Position numbers and translations under genes: made by a program. A DNA stretch of 64,000 bases from Gentiana macrophylla (lineage: Eukaryota > Streptophyta > Magnoliopsida > Gentianales > Gentianaceae), in NCBI GenBank assembly GCA_026214975.1, contig CM047807.1, positions 69,419,824-69,483,823 of the forward strand. Direction: 5' to 3'. Numbering within the stretch: the first letter of the stretch is position 1; each line of letters starts with the position of its first letter. The notes beneath the pieces are model-generated. The model made no database searches. It was not told where the DNA came from and worked only from the letters and a program-made list of their open reading frames with translations. Below, piece by piece: positions 48,362-57,734 of the stretch.

Positions 48362-51300
48362 ACACGATGAGGGACTTTGAGGATTATGAAATAATCCGAA
48401 ATGAAAACTCTATCATAGGATATTCCATAATTCTAATTGAATATAATCCAATACTAATTACCAACATAATAAATAAATAACATGAGGCCAACAAATATAA
48501 TCTTTAGTACTAAATGATAATTTTTACAAAATGTCCCACTCACTTTGTACTCTCTTTTAAGTGGGTGACAATTCATATACTTTTTTATTAGAAACCTCTA
48601 TCATATACTTGTATTATATAAATCAAAACAGGGATCTATAAAGACACACTTTTATAATAATGATGATATGATAACATATTGCATTAATAAATATTATACT
48701 ATAATTAATAGTTAATGATATAAAATTACGTGGTGTTAATTATTGTGCAACTCAAAAAAAAAGTTAGCCCTTCGCTGAAGTTTCCTCTCCTCTGGCGGCT
48801 TGCCCTTCGCTGAAGACTCAGGTACGGCGGCATCCATGGAGCAAGATGTTTTGTCTGATAGATTGCAATCTCTGGAACTCATTAGAGTGCCTAGCTTTGT
48901 CGGAACGGGCTCTCCATCCCACGCAGACGGTTTGTGCAAGGAGCATCCTTTGCCGATCATTTTCTTCGAGAGATGTGGCGGCGCAAACATTGAAGACGGA
49001 CGATGTCTAGGTGGTGGAGGACGGAGGCTTTACGGTAACTAGGGTTCGGAAAACGTTTTCCATTGTGTGTTTGACCGGTCCCAAGACCGGGAATCGCACT
49101 TTCCGCCGGACCATGGTGCTTCGACGGATATTTCTTTGGTAGTGCGGCCAAGGGAGGATGGTTGGGAGGAGAAGGCAGGATTTTTGGCAAGCGGTTTTCG
49201 GATTTGTGTGGAGGAGTTGCCGGTGCAATATTATACGAGGAGGTTGGTAGGCAATTCATGACCTCCTTCCACGGTTGCGGCGGGCGGTGCGGGGAAGAGA
49301 TTAAAACCGGGCTTGAAGCTTCGGTTTGGTGGAGATCGATGTTGCCCAACCCGTTCGGCGATGAGTTTGTATTGGTGGTGAAGGTGGGGTGGCGGTTCTA
49401 GGATGGATACGACCCGAACATACCAATATCTTTATTATCAATGTGGATTGGTGGATCACACTATCCGTCTTTGTAAGCACAGTCAACGTGAGTTATCGGT
49501 GGAACAACTGAAAATGCTACCGTCACGGACCTTGGTTGAATTCGACAAGGAAAACACGATTAATTGTAGATCTTTTGTCCGAAAGGGGTGGTGGGGTGGA
49601 GGGCGGTGGGTGAGTCGGGCGAGTGCTTTTATTGAGCGAGCTCCTCCTACTTAGGGGACGAACCAATTGTGGAAGAGCGGATGAACGCCAACATCCAGCT
49701 GCTCTTGTGCCGGAATCCATGGCAGTTGACGTGTTGGGGGCTGAAATAGGTGGGACAGAGTCGGCTGGAGTTGAGTCCGACATGATGAGGGAACTAAATG
49801 ATAGGGACGAGAGCAACAAGGAGGAAGTGCAGAAAATTGTGATTTCTCAAGAGCGGACCTCACGTGGGTATCGGCGGCCGGGGGGTCCGGCAAGGTCAAC
49901 CAAATTTGACCCGTTTACGCCACTTGAGAGTAAGAGGAAAATCGAGGAGAGCGCGAGGATGCTACTACAACCAAAAAAGCGTCGAATTGCCATTGGTGGA
50001 GTGCCGTGGTGGCCCACCCGGCACCATGAGTATCTTGTGTTGAAGCGCCGAGGGCTTGGCTACCCTCGGCGATTAAAGTTTTAAAAGGCCTTGTACATAC
50101 TTTTTCGCTTTCCATTTTATTTTTGTCACAAACCAAAGTAAGTGAGAGTTGTTTTGAATATGTTCGTTGTTTGCTTGGTTTTGCTAAGGCGCTTGTCGTG
50201 GGGTGTGTGGAGTGCGAGTGGGGCCTAGCTCTGTTATGGAATGATGATACCAATGTCACGATATCTACCATTAATGTCGGACATATTGATGCTATTATTC
50301 GCAGCAGAAGATGACTCCATCTTGGCGATTCACAAGTTTTATGGCAATCCGATAGTAAGGAGCGAAGCATTCATATAGCTCTATTGCAACCTATGGCTGG
50401 TTGCTTGGGATTTTAATGAGGTTCTTTTACGTCACGGGGCGGGATGGCCCGAATCTCGACCGTTCCAGCAGATTCTTTGAATTTGAATGCCCCTACCGAT
50501 TGTGATCTTGCATATTTGGGGTATGTGGGGCACCTTTACACGGTATAAAGACGCGGATGGTATGGCGACTCAAGTTCGTTTGGGACGTGGGTGACCAATT
50601 TGGGATGGCGCACTCTTTTCCCGCGACATCTGATCTACCACCTATCTAGCTCTCGGTCGGACCATGTTCTATTCTCGATTTCGTTGCTTAATCCGTTTGA
50701 TCGAGGCATGTTCAAGTGTGCGCTGTGCCATGCTTTGATCCCTTTTGGATTAGGGATCGGGAGTTCGAGGACTATTTTAGGCCGCTTGGCGGTGAGGTCT
50801 TGTTCATGGACACTCATCTCTTTTAGGGCGGGTGACACAGTTCACGGGAGTTGTGTAATTAGAGTTCTCAAAGGAATAGGAATCTCGTAAAGCGTATCAC
50901 GGAGGAGAAGGAGGGGATTGCGGGAATCATCTGGCTATTCGGTTCAGAAGGAGCGCAGTCTTATTCAGCAAATTGAACATTGGCAGACTATGGAGGAGGA
51001 GTACTGGAGACAGAGGGGAAGAAGCGAGTGGCTAGTAATGACGGATAGTAATACCCACTACTTCCATCATAAAGCGGTAGCTCGAAGAATGCGGAACCAT
51101 TCATTTGTTGCACGATGCTCAGAGGGTGGCATGTGAAGAGCCTATAGATATGGAACGGGTGGTTGTGGACTACTTTCAGGCTATCTATTCGTCTAATGGT
51201 ACTGCCATTGATTTAGATGGGTTGCCTTTTACTGAGGTTGATGTCGGGCAACAATAGCATCTGGTAGCAGCTTATACTTGGGATGAGGTTTCTATTTCTT

Positions 51301-54300
51301 TGAAACAGTAGCCAAGGAGGAAGTCCCCTAGGTCTGATGGTATGCATATCATCTTTTTGCAGAAATTCTAGAGTATTGTGGGGGAAGATGTTGCGTGTAG
51401 TGTTGGATTTTTGAATAACGGGGCCTCTCGCAAAGGTTAAATAAAACATATATCTCATTGATCCACTAAGGTTGCTACTCCCACGGTTATGACCGAGTTT
51501 CGCCAATTGCTTTATGCAACTCGATCTATAAGCTTATCTCTCGAGTGACAATTAATCGCTTCAAGAGTGTGATTGGGGATGTGATATCGGAGAATCAGAG
51601 TGTGTTTGTTTCAGATCGTCTTATTACAGATAATGCGATCATTGTCTTTAAAGCTTTTCACTCTCTCCGGGCAGGGTCACAGGGTTGCGATAGTCATGCC
51701 GCTTTGAAGTTGGGTATGGCCAAGGCATTTGATTGAGTGGAGTGGCAGTACCTTTGGAGGTTTATGGAGCGTATGAGTTTCCCTTTGTCTTTCATTGATT
51801 TGTTGAGGCGATGTGTAACATCCATTTCTTATCGAGTGTTGATCAATGGGAAGCCAAGTAGTCAGATTGTACCAACTAGGGGCATTCGGCAAGGAGACCC
51901 GCTGTCACCTTTTATGTTCATTATCTGTGCTGAGGGTTTCACGGCCATGCTTAATGACTATGTGCATAGGGGAGCGCCGTGGAGTATTCATTTTGGCAGA
52001 TAGGTGGAGGTTTTTGTCTCTCATTTGTTGTTTGCTGATGATTGTATGGTGATTTTTGAGCTTTTGGATGAGGTAGCGGAGACCTTTGGTGGAGCTGTTT
52101 CTCGGTATGGTGCGCATTCTGGTCAAGTTATTAATTTCCATAAATCAAATTTATATTTCTCGGAAAGAGTCCCGGTGAAGGATCGGGGGGCTCTCTCAGC
52201 ACAGCTACAAATACCCCTAGGGGATGGATTAATATTTGGGGAAAACAAATATTTGGGGATGCCTTTGGTGATAGGGAAAAACAAATGTCAGGTGTTTGCG
52301 TTCTTATGGGATAAAATACATAAAAAGGTGGCTGGTTGGAAATATAAACTGCTCTAGCCTACTGAGAAGGAGGTGCTTATTAAATTGGCACTTCAGGCTA
52401 TTCCCACATTTATTATACAAAGCTTTACGGTCCCCACTACTCTCATACAGGAACTGGAAAAAGCGATTAGGGGTTTCTTTTAGGGGATAGTGATAATAAG
52501 CGCGAGGAATACGTACATTGGAAGAATTGGGAGGCCTATTGTTTACCGAAGAATCTTGAGGGTTTGGGAATTCACGATTTAGAATGTTTCAATCTGGCTC
52601 TGTTGGCAAAGCAATTTTGGTGGATTTTGACTAGTCTGGGTTCGTTAGCGACTCAAGTCTTACATGAAAAGTAATTTAAGGATAGTACCATTCTTGAAGC
52701 TAGGCTGGGGCATTGGCCGTCTGTTATCTGGCGCAGCATTCTAGAGGGGCGGGACTTGTTGATTAGAAAGATGAGATGGCGAGTGGGGAATGGGGACTCG
52801 GTATTCGTTTTTCATGATGCTTGGACCAGTCGGCAACCTTCGTTCCATATGCATTTTGCAGGGCATGAACTTCCTGCAGACTTTAAGGTCGCAGATTTAT
52901 TTCTTCCTGATTCTAGGATGTGGGATGTGCAGCGATTTGGCAGTTGTTCAAGCCTTGGGAGTCAGATTCTATCCTTGAAACCACCATAGCCCCTAGAGGT
53001 CACACAGACAGGCGAATGTGGCACTATGACCATAAAAGAGTTTATACAGTTTGGTCTGGGTACTTTTAGACTTATCTCTTTACAGACATTCATCTACTAG
53101 GTCGACTATGTCTGGAGGGGAGAGTAGGATTTGGAGAAGCTGTTGACGAATTCCTGTATAGCAGTGTATTCAGCACTTTCTCTGAAGGTGCTTGCATGAT
53201 TGCCTAGCTATTGGCCAGGGGCAGAGGAGGCATATGGGGGATGGTCGATGCCTGGCATGTGGGGAGGGATTGGAAACTTTGCGACACATGATTTTTGAGT
53301 GCAACATGGCAGATAGAATTTGAAGGTGCCGCCATACTATGGGGTTTTAGGGCGCCTCCGTTCTGCTTCCTTGCAGATTTTTTTGTGAGGTTGTTGGAGG
53401 AACATGGAGTTCAAGATGCTGCAAGATTTGTGTGGCTTATGTGGGGGATTTGGAAGGCGAGTTGCTCTGCAGTGTTTTATGATCGGGTTGTTTCTGTCTC
53501 GGCAGTGTGCACACGTTCTTTAGTGGCTTCAGCTGAGTATTTAAAGGCTATGGAGCTTTATCAGACGCCGACCTTGGTTCATCATCTGGTAGATAAGTGG
53601 GTGCGGCCATTAGCAAGGGTTATTAAGGGCAATGTCGATGCATCGGTCACTGCGGTGGCTGTGAGGATTGGAGTTCTTTTTCGAGATTCTCAGGGGGGGT
53701 AGTCCTTCGTTCCTTTGCTTACCACTTCGATCCAAGGGACCCGGTGGAGTACATGGAACTCAAGGCTATTTCCTTGGCTTTAGAGGAAGCGCGACGGTTG
53801 GGGATCCAACGACTCGAGGTAGAAGCGATTGCTTGGCGTGTGTCTCGCGACTCCGTAGACCCGTAGAAGATCTTACGGCCCATGGTTGTTTAGTACATGG
53901 CTTTTTGGCTTTACTTTCTAGCTTTATATCTGTCTCTTTTAGCTTTATTCGGCGTATGTGGAATGTTCCTGCGGATCTCTTAGCTAAACATGCTTTGCTA
54001 GTTTCGACCGGACATCTTGGGGTGCCTCGCACAGATGACGTTTTGACCGTCTGTTTGGCGGATATTGATTAATAAAAGTTCTTTTTTCTTAAAAAAATAA
54101 ATTTTATTGTGCGACTCATCAAAAAAAAATTTATTGTGCAACAATTTCGCAGGTGTATTGCTGGGATATGTCTCAAACTTAGCTTTTGCCAAGTTTCCAA
54201 TAAACCTGAACTGGAGAATTATGCTTGGACTTGGTGCTGTACCACCCATTTTCATAATGTTGGGAGTTCTAGTAATGCCTGAGTCACCTCGATGGCTCGT

Positions 54301-55222
54301 CATGCAGGGCCGACTCGGTGAAGCAAGAAAAGTTTTGGACAAAACTTCTGAATCCTTGGAAGAATCTCAACTCAGACTAGCTGATATAATGGACGCCGCA
54401 GGCATACCTGATGAATTCAAGAAAAACGACGTCGTTGCGGTTCCAAAGCATGACCGTGGCGGCACTGGAGTGTGGAAGGAGCTACTCCTCCGCCCCACGC
54501 CGCCTGTCCGACACATTCTACTCGCTGCACTTGGCATACATTTCTTTCAGCAAGCCTGTGGACTTGACGCAGTGGTTTTATACAGCCCAAGAATTTATGA
54601 AAAAGCCGGTATTACAAATGACACTCACAAGCTACTTGCAACGATAGCCGTTGGATTCACAAAGACATCCTTCATCTTAGTGGCTACATTCTTGCTAGAC
54701 AAAATCGGACGGCGAGTATTACTTCTATCAAGTGCAGGTGGTATGGTGTTCTCCCTTATGGGACTTGCCATTGGTTTAACGTTCATTGATCACCATCATC
54801 ATCATGACCAGATGCTAACATGCGCCATAGCCTTGTGTATAACATGCACATTATCAATTGTAGCATTTCTCTCAATAGGGATGGGTCCAATTGCATGGGT
54901 TTATAGCTCAGATGTATTTCCTTTAAGGTTGAGAGCACAAGGTTGTAGCATGGGGGTAGCAATAAATAGAGTTACAAGTGGGGTAGTTTTGATATGTTTT
55001 ATATCTTTATATAAAAAGATTACTATTGGAGGAGTTTTCTTTATGTACACAGGGATTGCTATGGTGGCTTGGATATTCTTTTATACTTTGCTACCTGAAA
55101 CAAAAGGGAGGGGACTTGAGGAGATGGAGGAGTTGTTTGGTACTTTTTTTAAGTGGAGATCAACAATGAAAGATTTGAATAATAGAGACAAATCTAAAAA
55201 TAGTGGAGTTGCCCCTTTATAA
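43777..55222 (+). CDS. PLT: Polyol/monosaccharide transporter (PLT/PMT family), three exons, exon 1 split by an insertion
   Basis: Joining 43777-43862, 44094-44131, 46023-46385 and 54153-55222 gives 518 codons plus stop, the usual length for plant polyol/H+ symporters of the sugar-porter (MFS) family, 12 membrane spans, usually plasma membrane. Visible motifs: GYDGGVMSG after TM1, [10 protein letters not shown] (83-92), PESPRWL (205-211), [14 protein letters not shown] (293-296), DKIGRR (345-350), [12 protein letters not shown] (477-488). Splice sites are GT-AG at 44132/46022 and 46386/54152, with phases that fit. Exons 2 and 3 have no stop or frameshift. The 228 bp insertion in exon 1 brings an in-frame TGA, so as it stands the gene should not give full-length protein. 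The substrate cannot be told from sequence. Confidence 0.88.
43863..44090. mobile_element. 228 bp insertion of unknown type in transporter exon 1
   Basis: Flanked by TTC at 43860-43862 and 44091-44093, a possible 3 bp target duplication. Contains a hairpin-like ACGCGTCTAAAAAGACGCGCGT (44-nt region from 43876), a 20 bp poly-A at 43904, and related words GTGGGCCAC, GTGGCCCCCAC and GTGACCCACC. No clear terminal inverted repeats, so class unknown. Confidence 0.6.
44193..44279. repeat. (TA)n(TG)n microsatellite, intron 1
   Basis: About 36 TA units followed by seven TG units. ORFs reading IYIYIY here are artefacts. Confidence 0.95.
44700..44785. repeat. (TA)n microsatellite, intron 1
   Basis: Over 40 TA units with one interruption. 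A short TA run is also at 44523-44540. Confidence 0.95.
45941..45996. repeat. (TA)n microsatellite, end of intron 1
   Basis: About 28 units, ending only 27 bp before the exon 2 acceptor, so it lies in the branch-point region. Confidence 0.93.
46023..46385 (+). CDS. PLT: Transporter exon 2
   Basis: Acceptor CACGCACAG ends at 46022; the exon completes the GYD codon and encodes [15 protein letters not shown] through [24 protein letters not shown] and [12 protein letters not shown] to EVFINF. Donor GTAATT at 46386. 363 bases, no stops in frame. The segment covers TM2-TM4 of the sugar-porter fold. GMGNSLM replaces the more usual GVGYALM. Confidence 0.93.
46591..46710. repeat. 61 bp tandem duplication in intron 2
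   Basis: ATGCCTATATATACGTCATT (46591) and ATGCCTAAATATATATCATT (46652) start two near-identical units ending in CACATAAATACCAAATA. Confidence 0.8.
46934..47206. mobile_element. Stowaway-type MITE (273 bp) in intron 2
   Basis: Ends CTACCTCCGTCCCATAAAAA and, inverted, TTTTTATAGGACGGAGTAG; GTGTCCACATTTTG extends the inverted repeat to about 33 bp. Flanked by TA on both sides (46932-46933, 47207-47208). The CTCCGTCC terminus and TA target are hallmarks of Tc1/mariner MITEs. Confidence 0.88.
47399..47632. repeat. Direct repeat of about 29 bp, 200 bp apart
   Basis: ATGAGTTTGAGTCTCAGATT (47400) and ATGAGTTTGGATCTCAGATT (47600), both followed by TTCTACGTA. The interval may be a small unrecognised insertion. 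No gene. Confidence 0.55.
47640..48739. other. Remaining intron 2 sequence upstream of the LINE
   Basis: AT-rich intron sequence with a (TA)n run at 48321-48359. I see no gene or element. Confidence 0.5.
48840..50084 (+). pseudogene. LINE ORF1 remnant (DUF4283-type with zinc knuckle)
   Basis: The region is broken into frames at 48800-49042, 49067-49401, 49403-49654 and 49623-50084. The recognisable parts are the [13 protein letters not shown] stretch (49336-49365), typical of the end of DUF4283 domains, and a knuckle-like [14 protein letters not shown] (near 49430-49475) where the first cysteine has become tyrosine. The last frame is charged and lysine-rich, ending [17 protein letters not shown]. 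Such proteins bind LINE RNA. Assignment rests on position and these fragments. Confidence 0.65.
50026..54072 (+). pseudogene. LINE ORF2 remnant: endonuclease, reverse transcriptase, RNase H
   Basis: The start is near 50026 (MSILC, then a frameshifted copy of the CRGLG endonuclease motif). Reverse transcriptase pieces: [16 protein letters not shown] (51590), [16 protein letters not shown] (51893), [11 protein letters not shown] (52025) with the catalytic Asp pair, and [10 protein letters not shown] (52258). A zinc-binding RT C-terminal region follows ([19 protein letters not shown], 52770; LRHMIFEC near 53280). RNase H: GNVDAS (53629), [17 protein letters not shown] (53752), and a final [14 protein letters not shown] (53956). 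At least eight stops or frameshifts interrupt it. Non-LTR reverse transcriptase for target-primed insertion; dead here. Confidence 0.85.
54153..55222 (+). CDS. PLT: Transporter exon 3
   Basis: The acceptor AATTTCGCAG ends at 54152; the exon completes the glycine codon of FINFG and reads [11 protein letters not shown] onward to the stop TAA at 55220-55222. An upstream ATG of the same frame at 54107 lies in the LINE tail and is not a start. It carries TM5-TM12, the central loop with [47 protein letters not shown] and PETKG. A run of five histidines (376-380) sits in a loop. AATAAA overlaps the stop codon (55221-55226). Confidence 0.95.
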
Positions 55223-55741
55223 TAAAAACATGATTAAGGTTTGAATGTTGTTACTTATGTAGAAAGCTTATATTTATTTTGTATTTCAATCCTGGACTGG
55301 ACAAGTACGTAGAGATGGACCGTGGAGAGTTTGCTTGATAGATCGTGATTTGTTCTCATTCATTCTACTTCGACCACCCTACAATAGCTACTTGGCTTGT
55401 TGTATATTTTGGTATGTCGCATAATTATAAGGTTGTTGATGTTTTGTTCAACTAATTCAATCTATATATGAGATAAGGGTGTTTTTATTATCGCTTAGTT
55501 GGTATGAAATGTAATATTATGTGGTATAAAGTGTGACATTCACGTAGCATTGTGATTGGCGTTTCTAGATGTCTAACATTACCGACAAGTACACCTGGTC
55601 AGTTGTAGTTTAAATAGGTGAGTAAAGTCGTATCACATGATGATGTAAGGTCAAGCACAAATTATTGCTTCACTATTGTAAAATCCCGTATTTCTTATAA
55701 GGTAATTTGATCACTTAATGAAACCCTACTGATATATATGT
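55223..55741. other. 3' flank of the transporter gene
   Basis: AATAAA at the stop codon may serve for polyadenylation. The rest shows no gene. Confidence 0.5.
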
Positions 55742-56204
55742 TGTTATAACAGGACCGTCAGAGATCCAAACAGATTGCAATAATCAAGAATAAACGAGAA
55801 AGCATAAATCACACAAGAAACAATAACACATGATTTAACGTGGTTTCCGCCAATGTGCCGACTAGTCCACGGGCAGAAACGAGAAGATTATATTATCACC
55901 TGGAGATTTTACATCACTCGCAATTGCCTAAGGCAATTGTCGCGACATCGATGATACTCGCTTCGCAAATATTCTAGGTTACAACGGATGAGTATTTATA
56001 GTCACAAAACCCTAGACCTAAGGAATTGCTAGCAGATTGACTAAAATACCCCAGATGTGAACTCAGCTCAGCTGATTCTATCAGACATAACATGCTGATA
56101 CGTGCCATGCTGACATTGCCCTTGCTGACAATGCCCCTGCTGATTAGTTAGCAGACTTAGTACTCAGCCAGATCAGATGAGAGGTCAAGTCAACTTTTCT
56201 AACA
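55742..56204 (-). mobile_element. Copia element J, 3' LTR (463 bp)
   Basis: Runs from TGTTATAACAGG to TTTTCTAACA, the complement of a TGTTAGAAAAG start; on the minus strand the polypurine tract CAAGGTGGAGAT precedes it (56205-56216). Contains the ACGTGGTTTCCGCCAATGTG motif (55840) shared with G and H. Confidence 0.75.
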
Positions 56205-56946
56205 ATCTCCACCTTGACTTGAACTCGCATTCAACCAGATGTACTGTACCAGATGTATTCGTCAATGCCAGATGTAATGTACCATATTCCTGCTCGTTCT
56301 TCAGACTTAATAGCTTCAAATGTGATTCCTCCAGATGAGAAACCAACTTCAGATGAGAACCTCCCAGATTCAGTTGAGATCCTTTGTTGTTCACTGATTC
56401 AGACTTGATTGAGTTAAGAACAGATGTGATCAACAGATTCAGACTTGATCACCAGACAAGATATGATTACCAGATTCAGATGTAATCACCTTAGCTAAGG
56501 ACACTCAGATGAGTTCTTCAGATTCAACATCAACCAAATAGATTGCAGATTCATATTCAGATTCTGAGCTGACCATATGTGAACAAAACAAAATTTAGGT
56601 TAGACTCCTCCAGATGAGACTTAACTCCAGATGAGAACTCCACCTCAGACATGTTCACCAAATGCTCAGCTGACTTCACTCAACTAAGGCTTCCAGTCAC
56701 AAATGCAGATCCAACACAGACATGTTCAACAGATTCAGCAGATGCCACTCTGCTGACAGATGGAATCAGCTGACTTTTATCAGCAGACTTCCTAGACTTG
56801 AACGTCCCTCTACTCAAGCTGGTACTAGATCAGCTGACCTTCACTCAGCCGACCCCAGATTTTGGTTCCATCAGATTCAGCTCTTGATTCTTCATGTTCA
56901 GATGCACAACCAAGTGCCGGTTTAGTGGTAACTATCCTCAGCAGAG
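56205..56946 (-). mobile_element. Copia element J, fragment next to the 3' LTR
   Basis: About 740 bp with many repeats of CAGATGAGA, CAGATTCAG and CAGCTGA words; no copia domain is recognisable. It stops where the LINE tail begins. Confidence 0.5.
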
Positions 56947-56984
56947 TTTTTTTTTTATTATTATTTTTTTAAACAACTTTATTT

Positions 56985-57734
56985 TTATTGAAAAACCAAA
57001 TAAAGTGCTACAAGGTTCATTGCCATATCCCGGCCCGCCCCAAGTTTACGTGATAGAGTGCATAGCATGGCCTCCTTAAACCCTATGTGTGGCAAACCCA
57101 GGGTAGGAAAATCCATCACATAGGGAAGAGTACTCGCTCTATGCACTCCCAATAAAATGCCTGTCCCATAAATAATTACATCGGTGGAAATCAAATCAGA
57201 ATAAATGTGGTAACTTTGTCGTCTGCCTTGAGTATACGAACGCATGAGATACACAAGGTTGCTTCGCACCCTCCTCTGAACTTGCATGAGCATCTGAGAA
57301 GTGTGATCCTTCCTGGTGATATTTTGACATGACCGGTCCGTAAAGGGAGCAGGTACACCCAAGCCAGAGGCTCTGCCAAGTAAATAAATGGGAAAATCAA
57401 ATACTAGGAAAAATATGAGCATCTCGCTTGATGACAAAAGTAACAAAGACACTGGATTGCACCCCAATAGTGCGGTAGGTGCGCCAAAAAGGTAGGCACG
57501 ATTGTGTACGTCTTGTCCATGAGTAAACGTCAGGCGAACTGCACGGCTATAATCCTGAGTGAGCTTCCTCGATCTGCACAAAGTGTGATACGCAGTATAT
57601 GGGAACGTATTGGGGAGAATGAAAAAAAAGGTGAAAAGACCAATATGACCTGGTTTGCACCCTTTACAAGTGAAGAGTGCTTCCCGGATTGTCAGTGATG
57701 TATCGGATATGAGCTGGGCCATGTAGATCATCAT
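56985..57734 (-). other. 249-codon open frame in the 3' region of the LINE
   Basis: Open from 57734 to 56985, downstream of RNase H. The translation is hydrophobic and cysteine-rich with no motif I know. The 3' region of L1-like elements is normally non-coding, so this is more likely an accidental frame. Confidence 0.2.

Larger units (their letters stand above)
48752..54130 (+). mobile_element. L1-like LINE in intron 2 of the transporter gene, decayed
   Basis: 5.4 kb, same strand as the gene, flanked by TTATTGTGCAAC at 48740-48751 and 54131-54142, with an A-rich tail (54093-54130). It holds ORF1 (about 48840-50084) and ORF2 (50026-54072) remains in the order expected for plant L1 elements. 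Many stops and frameshifts make it inactive. Apparently near full length, as ORF1 is present. Confidence 0.9.

Noticed and set aside
48957..49349. 130-codon minus-strand ORF in the intron LINE
   Set aside because: Shadow of LINE ORF1; no domain on the minus strand.
54107..54152. Upstream ATG at 54107 as the start of a shorter transporter
   Set aside because: It lies in the LINE tail and intron; the codons before GVLLGY do not resemble the family, and a splice acceptor is at 54152.
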